From Ureibacillus terrenus (lineage in GTDB: Bacteria > Bacillota > Bacilli > Bacillales_A > Planococcaceae), in contig NZ_VIGD01000001.1 of the NCBI RefSeq assembly GCF_006569205.1, forward strand, positions 235,065 to 299,064: a stretch of DNA of 64,000 nucleotides, in the 5' to 3' direction. Positions 18,216 to 28,986 of the stretch are shown here, piece by piece. The translations under genes and the position numbers were made by a program. Under the pieces are notes generated by a model. The model did no database searches. It worked only from the letters and a program-made list of their open reading frames with translations, and had not been told where the DNA came from. Each line of letters begins with the position of its first letter. Positions within the stretch are counted from its first letter, which is position 1.

Positions 18216-19313
18216 TTAAGAGACGTGCATTTCGAAATTCGTATGTGTACGAATGCAGTTCATCGCTTTTTCCCGATCTTTTTCGGTTTGGAAACTGATG
18301 ACCAGAATACCAAAGACGTCTTCTCTCGTTTCAACTACCCGTATGTTCGTTATACTGATATTCTCTTCCGCCAAATAACCGGTGATTTCTGAAATCACCC
18401 CAGGATAGTCCGGAATATCCACATATAAATCGTATGTAGAATAGAATGCTCCTGTTGTAATAGGCAATGCATCCCGGACATCTTTCGCCTTTTTAAAATA
18501 TTCTTCGATGGACTCATCATCATTTTCCATCAAAATTTTCTTTACCCGCTGCATTTCTTCAATCCAGGCATCCATTTGCCCAATGAGTTCCTTGCGGTTT
18601 TGCAAAGTAATATCCCGCCAAATCATCGGATTCGATGAGGCAATCCGGGTAATATCCCGGAACCCCCCCGCAGCGAGCATGCTCGTCATCGGAAATTTCT
18701 TGTTTTCTTCATCCAATTGATGGACGAGGGAAGCAGCTACGATATGCGGAAAATGGCTTACAACGGCAGTCATGTGGTCATGTTCTTCCGCATTGATTTT
18801 TACTATTTTTGCCAATGTATATTTCAATAATTCTTTTAAAGCGATGATTTTATTTCCGTCTTCATCATCAAAAGGTGTCAGTATATAATAAGCGTTTTCG
18901 AAAAGATATGGTTTGGCGGCCGTAATGCCGCTTTTATGGGAGCCTGCCATCGGATGGCCCCCGATAAATGTAAGTCCTTTTTCCCGAAGCTCAAGGGCTT
19001 TCTCCATGATCAGCCCTTTTGTGCTGCCGGTATCGGAAATAATGGCATTTTTCTTCAATGACCAGTTCTTTAACTCATCCATCCATTGCAAAGTGGCGTT
19101 CACAGGTGTTCCAAAAATAATGAAATCCGCTTTTTTCGCCGCTTCCTCGACATCTTCCACCACTTCATGAACAATGTTTAATGTTTTGGCCAGTTCTCTT
19201 GTCTTTTCGGAAAGATCATAGCCGTACACTTTTGTTTCGGGAGCTTTTTGCAAAGCTAATGCAAGGGACCCCCCTATTAACCCTAAACCAATGATTAACA
19301 CATTACGGGTCAT
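18216..19313 (-). CDS. tyrA: Prephenate dehydrogenase with C-terminal ACT domain
   Basis: Oxidatively decarboxylates prephenate to 4-hydroxyphenylpyruvate for tyrosine. The NAD-binding loop [12 protein letters not shown] lies at residues 6-17, and a central helical domain carries [14 protein letters not shown]-terminal ACT domain (about 295-365, [20 protein letters not shown]) suggests feedback control by an aromatic amino acid. It overlaps hisC by 4 nt. Confidence 0.96.
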   Translation of the reverse strand: MTRNVLIIGLGLIGGSLALALQKAPETKVYGYDLSEKTRELAKTLNIVHEVVEDVEEAAKKADFIIFGTPVNATLQWMDELKNWSLKKNAIISDTGSTKGLIMEKALELREKGLTFIGGHPMAGSHKSGITAAKPYLFENAYYILTPFDDEDGNKIIALKELLKYTLAKIVKINAEEHDHMTAVVSHFPHIVAASLVHQLDEENKKFPMTSMLAAGGFRDITRIASSNPMIWRDITLQNRKELIGQMDAWIEEMQRVKKILMENDDESIEEYFKKAKDVRDALPITTGAFYSTYDLYVDIPDYPGVISEITGYLAEENISITNIRVVETREDVFGILVISFQTEKDREKAMNCIRTHTNFEMHVS

Positions 19314-20410
19314 ACCAATGCTCCTTGTTCTTTCAATACCCCTTCAAGAGTTTCCAAGAATTTGCTGTTCTGTTCTTCCGTGCCGAAGGAAACACGGATG
19401 AATCCCGGTGTTCCCAAGGCATTTCCGCTTCGAACGATAAATCCGCGCTTCATCATTTCTTGGAAAATCACATCACTGTCTGTTTTTACTTCAAATAAGA
19501 TAAAGTTTGTTTGGGATGGGTAATACTTTAACCCATGTTTTTTGCAGAATTCTTCATACTGTCGTTTTGCTCTTTCCGTTCTTTCCACCGTTTCTTTGAT
19601 AAATTCCTGGTCCTCCAGTGCGACGATGGCAACTTTTTGGCTTAATACCGTGTTGTTGAAAGGAGCCCGCACCGGTTCCAATTTTGAAATGACATCCGCC
19701 TGTCCGATGGCATAACCTACACGGAATGCGGCAAGCCCATATGCTTTGGAGAATGTGCGCATTATGATGACATTCGGATATTCTTCCACATAATGCAGCG
19801 TATCTTGATAAGCCGGATCGGTAATATACTCAAAATAGGCTTCATCCAATACGACAAGCACTTCTTTTGGCACTTTCTTTAAAAAGGCGCTCAATTCTTC
19901 GTCTGCCACGATGGTTCCTGTCGGATTATTCGGATTGCATATCCATACAATCGAAGTGTTTTCATCGATTGCTTCAAACATTTTCTCCAAATCATGTTTG
20001 CCATCTTTTAATGGCACTTTGCGGATTTCGGCCCCTTCAATTTCCGCATTATGGCTGTATTGGGAAAAGGATGGGTCAGCCATGACCGTATTGACGCCAG
20101 GATAAAGCAGCGCGCGGGAAATGATGGCGATAATATCATCGGATCCGCTGCCGAACAGCAATTGATTCTCTTCTACCCCAAGATGTTTGCTGACTGCTGT
20201 GCGAAGTTCTTGTGCGTAGCCATCCGGATAAATGGCATAATTAATGTCGTTATTTTTGATAAATTCTTTCACTTTTGGAGAGCAGCCAAAAGGATTTTCA
20301 TTGGAAGCAAGTTTGATCACTTCTTTTAATCCGAATTCTTTTTGAACTTCTTCGATTGGTTTGCCGGGTTGATAAGCTTTCATTCCATATATTTGTTCTT
20401 TGAATTTCAT
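19310..20410 (-). CDS. hisC: Histidinol-phosphate aminotransferase
   Basis: PLP-dependent aminotransferase. In B. subtilis this gene serves both histidine synthesis and the transamination of aromatic keto acids, which explains its place in the aro cluster. Visible features are NPNNPTGT (159-166), LDEAYFEY (188-195) and TFSKAYGL with the Schiff-base Lys222. Length 366 is normal. In B. subtilis the trp operon lies between aroH and hisC; here only 16 nt separate them. Confidence 0.95.
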   Translation of the reverse strand: MKFKEQIYGMKAYQPGKPIEEVQKEFGLKEVIKLASNENPFGCSPKVKEFIKNNDINYAIYPDGYAQELRTAVSKHLGVEENQLLFGSGSDDIIAIISRALLYPGVNTVMADPSFSQYSHNAEIEGAEIRKVPLKDGKHDLEKMFEAIDENTSIVWICNPNNPTGTIVADEELSAFLKKVPKEVLVVLDEAYFEYITDPAYQDTLHYVEEYPNVIIMRTFSKAYGLAAFRVGYAIGQADVISKLEPVRAPFNNTVLSQKVAIVALEDQEFIKETVERTERAKRQYEEFCKKHGLKYYPSQTNFILFEVKTDSDVIFQEMMKRGFIVRSGNALGTPGFIRVSFGTEEQNSKFLETLEGVLKEQGALV

Positions 20411-20426
20411 GACCAGCGCTCCTTCT

Positions 20427-20798
20427 TTATCTTTTTTCTCTCACTAAATCCGGTCTGAGTTTGACAGCATCATTTAAATAGATGTGGTGAATATCTTTCT
20501 GGGGTACAGTTGTATTTACATGCATCAGCACACGAATACATAATGGCAACGCTCCTGGAACATCCATTTCATGGGTGCACATCGTCGGAACAAATTTCCA
20601 CCCTTCAATTGAACGCACTGCCTTCGCCGGAAATGCGGCGTTAATATCCGGCGTGGTTGTGACGATCACGGAAGCAATATCTTCAGGAGCGATATTATTC
20701 GCTCTCGCCATTTCTTTCACTAATCTTTCAGTTTCGCTATAAATCACTTCAGGCGTATTGGATTTGATCGTAATCGCCCCACGTATGCCGCGAATCAT
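20427..20798 (-). CDS. aroH: Monofunctional chorismate mutase (AroH type)
   Basis: Rearranges chorismate to prephenate. The small trimeric AroH fold is recognised from MIRGIRGAITI and the C-terminal EMDVPGALPLCIRVLMHV. The ATG at 20798 is preferred because GAGGAGG lies 7 nt before it; the ATG at 20804 almost touches that site. The start then overlaps the aroB stop codon (ATGA). Length is 123 residues. Confidence 0.95.
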   Translation of the reverse strand: MIRGIRGAITIKSNTPEVIYSETERLVKEMARANNIAPEDIASVIVTTTPDINAAFPAKAVRSIEGWKFVPTMCTHEMDVPGALPLCIRVLMHVNTTVPQKDIHHIYLNDAVKLRPDLVREKR

Positions 20799-21886
20799 TT
20801 GCATACCTCCTCAAGCAAACCGCGAAGCTCCCGATCTACTTTCCGGCATTCGGATTCGCCAATCTCCCTCACATAAGGTTTTCCTATTTCTTGTAATAAC
20901 ACAAACTTCAATTTTCCGTATTCAATCTTTTTATCTTTCATTAAATATTCATATAAATCATCAAAAGAATATTCATCAACTTTTTTCAGAGGATAATCGT
21001 TCCTGTAGGCGAACTTTGCAAAGTCTGCTGTAAATTCCCGTGAAATATTGCCGTATCTTTCACTCAGCAACAGAGCATATATCATTCCGATCATCACCGC
21101 TTCCCCATGGGCAAGGCCGCCATATCCCGCCGCAGCTTCGATCGCATGGCCATATGTATGTCCGAAGTTCAAAAACTTTCGGACGGAATGCTCCGTTTCA
21201 TCTTCGGATACAATTTTGGCCTTTACTTCAATTCCCGATTTCAAATGGTTCGCCAGCTTCTCTTTCCCGATATTGGTGATGGATGGCGTCAGCATTAATT
21301 CTTTAAGCCATTTTTCATCAGAAATCATCGCATGCTTAATGACTTCCGCCATTCCTGAACGAATTTCCTTCGTCGGCAGACTGTCCAATAAGTTCATGTC
21401 GTAAACAACGGCTTCCGGTTGATAGAATGCCCCCACCAGATTCTTGCCGAGGGGATGATTGATTGCCGTTTTCCCCCCCACTGCCGAATCATGGGCCAAA
21501 ATCGTCGTAGGAATTTGGATATAAGGGATGCCGCGCATGAACGTCGCCGCTACAAAGCCTGTCAAGTCGCCGACGGCACCGCCGCCGAAAGCGAATAAAA
21601 AAGACTTTCGGGAACATTGTTTTTCAATCAAAAAAGTGTGGGCATCTTCGAAATTTTTAAAACTTTTGCAAGCTTCTCCTCCCGGCATGACAAACACTTC
21701 AAATGGATATGGAAAGTTTTCCGTGAAATATTTTTGCTGTGCCCGCCATACATTCTCATCTGTAAAAACGACCAGGGTATCTGCTTTTTGAATTTTTTCT
21801 TTCAAAGATTCGAAAGCGGAACGCAAAATTCCGCTGCCGATGTAAACTTCATAGAAATGGCTCTTCGTATTCACTGGAATCCGCAT
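20795..21886 (-). CDS. aroB: 3-dehydroquinate synthase
   Basis: Converts DAHP to 3-dehydroquinate with NAD and zinc. The 363-residue protein has FAFGGGAVGDLTGFVAATFMRG near 100-120, the metal-binding region RSGMAEVIKHA and NFGHTYGHAIEA with zinc-ligand histidines. It lies 2 nt after aroC and overlaps aroH by 4 nt, so it is translationally coupled. Confidence 0.97.
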   Translation of the reverse strand: MRIPVNTKSHFYEVYIGSGILRSAFESLKEKIQKADTLVVFTDENVWRAQQKYFTENFPYPFEVFVMPGGEACKSFKNFEDAHTFLIEKQCSRKSFLFAFGGGAVGDLTGFVAATFMRGIPYIQIPTTILAHDSAVGGKTAINHPLGKNLVGAFYQPEAVVYDMNLLDSLPTKEIRSGMAEVIKHAMISDEKWLKELMLTPSITNIGKEKLANHLKSGIEVKAKIVSEDETEHSVRKFLNFGHTYGHAIEAAAGYGGLAHGEAVMIGMIYALLLSERYGNISREFTADFAKFAYRNDYPLKKVDEYSFDDLYEYLMKDKKIEYGKLKFVLLQEIGKPYVREIGESECRKVDRELRGLLEEVCK

Positions 21887-21888
21887 TA

Positions 21889-23073
21889 TTAAAACTCCTT
21901 CGCCAATTTACGTACTTCATCGATTTGCGCTTTTAATTGCGGCAATTGGTCGCTATGGAACTGTTCGACAATCGCCTTGGCAATTTCCCAGGCAATCACG
22001 CATTCAGCCACCACGGATGCGGCCGGAACTGCACAAGCATCCGAACGTTCGACGCTCGCTTTAAAAGGTTCCTTCGTTTCAATATCCACACTTTCAAGCG
22101 GCTTATAAAGCGTCGGAATTGGTTTCATGACGCCCCGGACGATGATTGGCATCCCTGTCGACATGCCGCCCTCTATGCCGCCCAACCGATTTGTGCGGCG
22201 CTGGTAACCGTGCTGTTTGTCCCAAATAATTTCGTCATGCACTTCAGAACCTTTTCTTCGCGCCATTTCAAAACCGATGCCGAACTCCACCCCTTTAAAG
22301 GCATTGATGGAGAGCATTGCCAGGGCAAGTTTCCCGTCCAATTTGCGGTCATAATGCACATAGGAACCTACCCCTGGCGGCATTCCTTCCACCATGACTT
22401 CGACAATTCCTCCGATGGAATCTCCGGCTTTTTTTGCCTCATCAATGGCTTGGACCATTTTTGCCGAAGCTTCAGAATCAAACGTATAGCAAGAATCATC
22501 TTCAACCATTTGACGGATTTCGTCTGCAGATTTGCCGGCAACTTTCGATGTATCGGCTTTGATGCCATAAATTTCAGTCACATAGCCCACAACGGAAATG
22601 CCCAGTTCCTTCAAAAGGGCTTTTGCCACAGAGCCGACAGCAACACGGACAGCCGTTTCTCTCGCGCTTGAGCGCTCCAAAACGTTTCTCAAATCACGGT
22701 GGCCATATTTGATGCCGCCAACCAGGTCGGCATGTCCAGGCCGCGGCCTCGTAATTCGGCGTTTAATTTCCGCGGGATCCATGTCTTCAGGAAGGGGCTC
22801 AATCCCCATGATTTTAGTCCAATGTTTCCAATCATCATTTTTCACCACTAATGCGACAGGGGAACCCAATGTCTTCCCGTGACGGACACCGCCCACGATT
22901 TCTACCGTATCTTTTTCTATTTGCATGCGGCGTCCCCGTCCGTGTCCCCCTTGGCGCCGTTTTAGATCTGCATTGATTTGCTCTGCTGTAATCGGTAAAA
23001 GGGATGGCAACCCTTCAATAATTGCCGTTAGTTGCGGACCATGGGATTCCCCCGCTGTTAAATATCTCATCAA
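21889..23073 (-). CDS. aroC: Chorismate synthase
   Basis: Makes chorismate from EPSP with reduced flavin, the last common shikimate step (aroF in B. subtilis). Signature stretches [17 protein letters not shown] at the N-terminus, [14 protein letters not shown] and RSSARETA are present. At 394 residues it is full length. It is the first gene of the aro cluster, downstream of cheR. Confidence 0.97.
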   Translation of the reverse strand: MMRYLTAGESHGPQLTAIIEGLPSLLPITAEQINADLKRRQGGHGRGRRMQIEKDTVEIVGGVRHGKTLGSPVALVVKNDDWKHWTKIMGIEPLPEDMDPAEIKRRITRPRPGHADLVGGIKYGHRDLRNVLERSSARETAVRVAVGSVAKALLKELGISVVGYVTEIYGIKADTSKVAGKSADEIRQMVEDDSCYTFDSEASAKMVQAIDEAKKAGDSIGGIVEVMVEGMPPGVGSYVHYDRKLDGKLALAMLSINAFKGVEFGIGFEMARRKGSEVHDEIIWDKQHGYQRRTNRLGGIEGGMSTGMPIIVRGVMKPIPTLYKPLESVDIETKEPFKASVERSDACAVPAASVVAECVIAWEIAKAIVEQFHSDQLPQLKAQIDEVRKLAKEF

Positions 23074-23181
23074 ACACTTTCTCCCTTCAACTCGCTAAAG
23101 TATGTATTTTTTAATATAACATAATGCATAGTAAAAAACATGATAAATAGAATAATTTATGAAAATGACGATTTATCAAAA

Positions 23182-23214
23182 GATAATACGCTTTTCGCAC
23201 AATGTCGAAAAACG
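23182..23214 (-). terminator. Possible terminator after cheR
   Basis: CGTTTTTCG and CGAAAAGCG form a 9-bp stem with one mismatch, followed on the minus strand by a moderately T-rich stretch. The stem is weak. Confidence 0.4.
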
Positions 23215-23225
23215 CCCTCCCTAGC

Positions 23226-24011
<786 letters not shown>

Positions 24012-24143
24012 CTAATGACGTACACTTATTATATACAAAATTTTTCTTTTCTGAAATATATAAAAAATTCAAAAAGTTAAATTATGACGGCGAAAAAAAT
24101 TTTTACCTGAAATCAGACCGGAAACATCCCGGGCTTCATAAAT

Positions 24144-24186
24144 AAAAAAGCTATTCCAACAGCAATCGCATTGCCGTGGAATAGCC
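24144..24186 (-). terminator. Terminator after ndk
   Basis: GGCTATTCC and GGAATAGC pair around an inner CAAT/ATTG stem, with TTTTTT following on the minus strand. Confidence 0.8.
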
Positions 24187-24201
24187 GGAAAAGTATAAAT
24201 C

Positions 24202-24618
24202 TTAGACAAGTTCATCATTGAACCATAATTTAATTTCACGTTCAGCGGAAGATGGTGAATCGGAACCATGAATGACGTTTTCGGAAATTGTAACCGCATA
24301 ATCACCGCGGATTGTACCTGGCTGCGCTTCTTCAGGTTTTGTAGCACCCATCATGACACGAGCCAGTTTGATAATATTTTCCCCTTCCCAAACCATTGCG
24401 AATACAGGTCCGGAAGTAATGAAATCCACCAATTCATTAAAAAACGGTTTTTCTTTATGTTCTTCATAATGTTTTTCCGCTAATTCGCGGGGAACGTTCA
24501 TTAATTTTGCTGCGCGCATTACAAAACCGCGACGCTCAAAGCGGTCGATAATGTCTCCTACCACTTGGCGTTTTACGCCATCCGGTTTTACCATCAAAAA
24601 TGTTCTTTCAATTGCCAT
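24202..24618 (-). CDS. ndk: Nucleoside diphosphate kinase
   Basis: Transfers the gamma phosphate from ATP to nucleoside diphosphates through a phosphohistidine. KPDGVKR (11-17), [12 protein letters not shown] (68-79) and the catalytic His117 in NVIHGSDS are present. At 138 residues it lacks roughly the last ten residues of B. subtilis Ndk, ending WFNDELV. The active site is intact, so it is probably functional. Confidence 0.96.
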   Translation of the reverse strand: MAIERTFLMVKPDGVKRQVVGDIIDRFERRGFVMRAAKLMNVPRELAEKHYEEHKEKPFFNELVDFITSGPVFAMVWEGENIIKLARVMMGATKPEEAQPGTIRGDYAVTISENVIHGSDSPSSAEREIKLWFNDELV

Positions 24619-24710
24619 ATGTCTAACAACTCCTTAACTTCCAAGGTTTTTACCTACCGCTAAATATTAACAAAATCACGCTTAAGCTTCAACTACCAAT
24701 GTCCGATTTT

Positions 24711-25685
24711 TTAAAATTTGCGTTTGCCTATAAATAATGCGATTTCCTTCAACCTTTTCTTCGTCGGATTGTCAGGCAGCCGTTCCACTTCCTTCATCGC
24801 TTTCTCTAAATATTGGTCGCTGATTTTCAACGCTTGTTTTATGGAATCCGATTTCCGCACAATTTGCAGCATTTCCAAACGTTCCTGCTCTGTCACAATC
24901 CCTTTTGAAGCGCGTTCGATAAACCGAAGAATTTTTGGATGATTTTTCATCAACAAAATCGGCAATGTGATATTGCCTTGCAACAGGTCGCTTCCTGCCG
25001 GTTTGCCAAGCTGCTTGTCTGTTGATGTAAAATCCAGCACATCGTCCACGATTTGATAACTCATCCCGACATAATAGCCAAATCTCTTTAAACGTTTTGT
25101 AACTTCAGGATCCGCCTCTGCAACAACCGCCCCCACTTCGCAGCTTGATTCAATGAGCAGCGCGGTTTTCCGTTTAATGCGCCGGAAATAGTCTTTCAGG
25201 TTTTGATTTATGCGAAATTTATCTTCAATTTGAATGATTTCCCCTTTACAGATTTCCACCATTGTGCGGGCCAATATTTGGTGGGCCTTTGGATTCTCTA
25301 TGTGCGTTACGTATTGAATGGCCCGTCCAAAAATAAAACTGCCAGTTAGCATCGCAACCCGATTATTCCATTGAGAACGAACGGTAGGACGCCCTCTTCT
25401 CATGTTGGAGTGGTCAATGACATCATCATGTACAAGCGACCCCATGTGAATCAATTCGAGAGGGACAGCAGCATATTTCATGCGATCAATACTATAATTG
25501 CCAAATTTCGCGCTCATTAAAACAAAAAGTGGGCGAATTCTTTTCCCGCCCGCATGCAAAAGATGGAGAGAGGCGTCGTTTAATAGATGCGATGTCGACT
25601 GTAAAGCCTTTTCTAATTCGTTTTCAATGATATCTATATCCGGCTTGAAATCGGAATAGAGCTTTTGCAACTTCATCTTTTCCAC
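24711..25685 (-). CDS. hepT: Heptaprenyl diphosphate synthase component II
   Basis: The catalytic subunit that, with HepS, builds the C35 side chain of menaquinone-7. Two aspartate-rich motifs, DDVID (87-91) and DDVLD (212-216), bind Mg-diphosphate. GGKRIRP lies at 46-52 and the protein ends IGKRKF. A GTG at 25685 has a GAGAGG site; an ATG at 25676 is also possible. It lies directly downstream of menG. Confidence 0.95.
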   Translation of the reverse strand: MEKMKLQKLYSDFKPDIDIIENELEKALQSTSHLLNDASLHLLHAGGKRIRPLFVLMSAKFGNYSIDRMKYAAVPLELIHMGSLVHDDVIDHSNMRRGRPTVRSQWNNRVAMLTGSFIFGRAIQYVTHIENPKAHQILARTMVEICKGEIIQIEDKFRINQNLKDYFRRIKRKTALLIESSCEVGAVVAEADPEVTKRLKRFGYYVGMSYQIVDDVLDFTSTDKQLGKPAGSDLLQGNITLPILLMKNHPKILRFIERASKGIVTEQERLEMLQIVRKSDSIKQALKISDQYLEKAMKEVERLPDNPTKKRLKEIALFIGKRKF

Positions 25686-25699
25686 TCGCCAACCTCTCC

Positions 25700-26416
25700 C
25701 TAATTCTCTTTCTTTTTAAATCCCATATGCATTGCTGCTGCGCCGCCGCTATAGCTTTTATATGTGACATTGACAAATCCCACTTCTTCAAACATTTTCG
25801 CAAGCTTTTTCATTCCCGGAAACGTGCTTGCGGATTCCTGAAGCCATGAATATTCCTCATAACTTTTCGCAAAAATTTTCCCAAATAGCGGCATGATGTA
25901 CCGGAAATAGAAACGGAACAATTGTCTATAAACCGGCAGTTCCGGCTGGGAGGTGTCCAGGCAGACGACCATTCCGCCAGGTTTCAATACCCGGTGCATC
26001 TCCCTCAATACCTGCATGTAATCCGGAACATTCCGGAGCCCAAAGCCGATTGTGACGTAGTCAAACGTGTTATCATCAAAAGGAAGTTCCATTGCATTTC
26101 CATGGATTAATTCCACTTGGGGATAAGGCTTCACTTTTTCAGCACCGATTTTCAGCATATTCTTGCTGAAATCAAGACCTTTTACAATCCCTTTTTCCCC
26201 TGTCGCCTTCGCCAGCGCGACAGTCCAATCGGCCGTTCCGCAACAAACATCCAAACATGCAGATCCCGGTTTTACGTTCATCCGTTTCATAACATCTTCC
26301 CGCCATTTGACATGCAGATTAAAGCTGATGACGGAATTCATTTTGTCGTAATTCTTGTAAATTTTCTCAAATACTTCATGAACACGTTGTTCTTTGGATT
26401 TTTCCATTGTTTTCAT
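25700..26416 (-). CDS. menG: Demethylmenaquinone methyltransferase
   Basis: Adds the final methyl group of menaquinone using S-adenosylmethionine. The 238-residue protein has the SAM motif [15 protein letters not shown], the family stretch [16 protein letters not shown] and the C-terminal [14 protein letters not shown]. The start codon overlaps the hepS stop by one base. The hepS-menG-hepT order is that of B. subtilis. Confidence 0.96.
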   Translation of the reverse strand: MKTMEKSKEQRVHEVFEKIYKNYDKMNSVISFNLHVKWREDVMKRMNVKPGSACLDVCCGTADWTVALAKATGEKGIVKGLDFSKNMLKIGAEKVKPYPQVELIHGNAMELPFDDNTFDYVTIGFGLRNVPDYMQVLREMHRVLKPGGMVVCLDTSQPELPVYRQLFRFYFRYIMPLFGKIFAKSYEEYSWLQESASTFPGMKKLAKMFEEVGFVNVTYKSYSGGAAAMHMGFKKKEN

Positions 26417-27177
26417 TACCTTTCCTTGCTCTCTCTAATCAATCGTTCCTCGATGTATCGTTTAAGCTCGGATTTCATAGAGGAGGTGCGTAGCAACTCT
26501 CGCAATTGATGTACAAGTCCATCGATCTTATTTTGAAGGTAATGCTCAAAATTCATGTCCTCGCTGCGCTGAAAACTTTCCATCATTTTTTGTAAAAGCA
26601 GTGAGCTATTACCTTCTCTATAGTTTAATAGTTCATTTTGCAACCGAAGAATCAATAAATGTTTTTTCATAATGTACAAATAGTGATTGTAATTATATAA
26701 TTGATAAAATCTGCTGATACATTCCGTCTCAATGATGGTTAAAGTTTCCAACCAATCATCAATGGCATAACGGTTCGGTTCATAAATCCGAATCTCGTGT
26801 TCAGATCTTAAAATGACGCTTTCAGAAAGTTCCCGAATCAACGAAATATTCCCTGAATTTGCCAAAATTTCGTAAAAACGACCACTGTAATAATCGCCAG
26901 AAAGCACTGTCAACTGTTGCACCTTTGAAGTGGCATCATGCTCATCAATATAGGAATGCTCGGCGAGGGACGCTTCCACAATCCCGACAGCAATGACGCC
27001 CTCATAATTTTCTTCGTCCCAATGGTCACCATTTAATAATGGCAGCAGCAAGTAAAATAATTGATTTTCATCCACCAATGGATCGCCGGTATATTTAACA
27101 AGGGTTCTATGTTCGACTTGACGATAAATCGCTTTTTTTAATTGTTCAATTTGATTTTCGATATATGTTGTATCCAT
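26416..27177 (-). CDS. hepS: Heptaprenyl diphosphate synthase component I
   Basis: Non-catalytic partner of HepT, needed for chain-length control in heptaprenyl diphosphate synthesis. The ATG at 27177 ([14 protein letters not shown]) has GGAG 8 nt upstream and gives about 253 residues, close to B. subtilis HepS; the frame extends to 27237 but the extra N-terminus looks non-coding. The sequence is mostly helical and poorly conserved, so the call depends partly on context. Confidence 0.88.
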   Translation of the reverse strand: MDTTYIENQIEQLKKAIYRQVEHRTLVKYTGDPLVDENQLFYLLLPLLNGDHWDEENYEGVIAVGIVEASLAEHSYIDEHDATSKVQQLTVLSGDYYSGRFYEILANSGNISLIRELSESVILRSEHEIRIYEPNRYAIDDWLETLTIIETECISRFYQLYNYNHYLYIMKKHLLILRLQNELLNYREGNSSLLLQKMMESFQRSEDMNFEHYLQNKIDGLVHQLRELLRTSSMKSELKRYIEERLIRESKER

Positions 27178-27245
27178 AGGTATTACTCCATTCCACTTCA
27201 AGCACTGTTTCCTGCACTTCATACAGTCGCCAGGCATCTATGGCT

Positions 27246-27467
27246 TTATTTTTTCGAATAGCTTTGAATAATGCCATGAGCCGTGTAAATTTTTGCTTTC
27301 CCACGGATTTTCATAGCGGACGTATGTTCAGTAAATTGGGCAATCATGACTTCCCCGGCATCCAATTTTTCGGAATGATGAAATTTCGTATCTTGGCCGC
27401 GGGTTAAACCGATTACATGTACGCCATCCTCTTCGGCTTCAATGACAACATAATCTGATTGGTTCAT
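27246..27467 (-). CDS. mtrB: trp RNA-binding attenuation protein (TRAP)
   Basis: TRAP forms an 11-subunit ring that, when loaded with tryptophan, binds (G/U)AG repeats in trp leader RNAs. The 73-residue sequence is a clear match: [19 protein letters not shown] and [17 protein letters not shown] carry the RNA-binding Lys/Arg residues. Its position between folE and hepS is conserved. The trp operon it regulates in B. subtilis is absent from its usual place in this window. Confidence 0.96.
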   Translation of the reverse strand: MNQSDYVVIEAEEDGVHVIGLTRGQDTKFHHSEKLDAGEVMIAQFTEHTSAMKIRGKAKIYTAHGIIQSYSKK

Positions 27468-27523
27468 ACTTCTCCCTCACATCTACATTTTCTTTGTTAT
27501 CATATCATAATCCGGTATGTTAA

Positions 27524-28093
27524 TTAAGACATTTGAATAAATGAAATCACTTCTTGGCGTTTTACATCATCTTCCTCATAGATTCCTCTTGCACAAGAAG
27601 TGACCGTTTTTGTGCCAGGTTTTTTTAATCCCCTCATCGTCATGCACATATGTTCCGCCTCGATCATCACAAAAACGCCTTGTGGTTCCAATTTTTCCAT
27701 TAAAATATCGGCTATTGTCGTTGTCAGCCGTTCCTGCAACTGCGGTCTATGGCTCACCGATTCCACCAATCGGCCGATTTTGCTTAAACCTGCAACCCTT
27801 CCATTCTGGGGTATGTATGCAACATGGGCCTTTCCGTAAAAAGGAATGAGGTGATGTTCGCACATTGAGTAAAATGGAATATCCTTAACCAGAACTAGTT
27901 CTTCATGTTCTTCATGAAAGACCGTCTCAAATAAACATCTTGGATCTTCTTTCAATCCGCTGAACATTTCTTCATACATTTTGGATACCCGTTTGGGTGT
28001 ATCGATCAGTCCTTCACGATTAACGTCTTCTCCTATGGCTTCTAAAATCATTTTTACTGCTTCTTCTATTTTTTTTAAATCAATGTTAGACAT
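27524..28093 (-). CDS. folE: GTP cyclohydrolase I
   Basis: Converts GTP to 7,8-dihydroneopterin triphosphate, the first step of folate synthesis. Zinc ligands are Cys78 and His81 in [10 protein letters not shown], and Cys150 in [10 protein letters not shown]. The ATG at 28093 has AGGAGG just upstream and gives 189 residues, the Bacillus length; the longer frame from 28147 runs through the promoter region. The folE-mtrB order is as in B. subtilis. Confidence 0.96.
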   Translation of the reverse strand: MSNIDLKKIEEAVKMILEAIGEDVNREGLIDTPKRVSKMYEEMFSGLKEDPRCLFETVFHEEHEELVLVKDIPFYSMCEHHLIPFYGKAHVAYIPQNGRVAGLSKIGRLVESVSHRPQLQERLTTTIADILMEKLEPQGVFVMIEAEHMCMTMRGLKKPGTKTVTSCARGIYEEDDVKRQEVISFIQMS

Positions 28094-28137
28094 ATATGTT
28101 CCTCCTAAATCGACAAAACACAACACTGTCAAATTGA

Positions 28138-28166
28138 ATCGTAGCACATACAGACGTGAATCGCAA
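28138..28166 (-). promoter_or_regulatory. Candidate extended -10 promoter for folE
   Basis: On the minus strand TTGCGA (28166-28161) and TACGAT (28143-28138) are 17 nt apart, and TGC directly precedes the -10. Two mismatches in each hexamer. Confidence 0.35.
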
Positions 28167-28258
28167 AAGGCTTTTACAAAAAATATTTTTTATTGGGGGA
28201 TTGTTTATTTTACCCCTCTGATAGTAAAATTGAATTATCAATCGTTAATATAATATGT

Positions 28259-28294
28259 AAAAAGAGCAGTCATCATATTCATGACGACTGCTCT
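28259..28294 (-). terminator. Terminator after hbs
   Basis: AGAGCAGTCGTCAT pairs with ATGATGACTGCTCT (one mismatch), followed by TTTTT on the minus strand. Confidence 0.88.
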
Positions 28295-28313
28295 ATGTAA
28301 TTTTAAAGAAGCT

Positions 28314-28586
28314 TTATTTAACAGCTTCTTTAAGTGCTTTACCTGGTTTGAAAGCTGGAACTTTGCTTGCAGCGATTTCAATCTCTTCCCCTGTTTGAGG
28401 ATTGCGGCCTTTGCGTGCAGCACGTTCACGAACTTCAAAGTTTCCAAAACCGATTAATTGCACTTTGTCACCCTTTGCAAGAGCTTCTTGAATGATATCG
28501 AAAACTGCGTCAACTGCTTTGGAAGCGTCTTTTTTGGAAAGACCTGCAGCTTCAGCAACTGAGTTTACTAATTCTGTCTTATTCAT
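28314..28586 (-). CDS. hbs: Histone-like DNA-binding protein HU
   Basis: Small basic nucleoid protein that bends and compacts DNA as a dimer. The 90-residue sequence has [18 protein letters not shown] and the DNA-binding arm core [21 protein letters not shown] (about 46-66). The ATG at 28586 has AGGAGG 8 nt upstream; a GTG at 28595 lies within that site. Confidence 0.97.
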   Translation of the reverse strand: MNKTELVNSVAEAAGLSKKDASKAVDAVFDIIQEALAKGDKVQLIGFGNFEVRERAARKGRNPQTGEEIEIAASKVPAFKPGKALKEAVK

Positions 28587-28986
28587 GCTATTCACCTCCT
28601 CTCAAAGGGTTGGAAAAGCTAAATCATGTAAAAAGAGTAACATATTGAAATACTTGGTGCAACTGTATTTATGCATGTTTGTCCAAGAAAAGTTGTATTT
28701 TTGCATCATCGGATAACGAAAAGGACTTTTCGTCCACGTGACAAAAAGTCCTATAATAACAATCCATTATTTTTATTATTTCACATTTTTTAAATAATAA
28801 ACGCAAATATTACATTTATTCTTTTTAGAATGCTGATAAATCAAGATTTTTCACGTAGTATTTTACAGAAATTCTGGGCAACGTGACCAATTTGCAAGAA
28901 ATGTGATGTGTTTGTGATTTCCAACTAAAAAAGGGCTGTCAAAGCAGCCCTTAATTCTTGACATTTCAAGATTTTTCATCCGTTTA
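28587..28986. other. 400-base gap between hbs and spoIVA
   Basis: It holds the spoIVA terminator (28927-28950) and a second hairpin (28722-28752) with AGGACTTTT and AAAAGTCCT arms, followed by TTTT on the minus strand. No open frame looks coding. The hbs promoters presumably lie here, but no pair of hexamers stands out. Confidence 0.6.
28927..28950 (-). terminator. Terminator after spoIVA
   Basis: GGGCTG and CAGCCC pair around a 6-nt loop, followed by TTTTTT on the minus strand. Confidence 0.85.
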
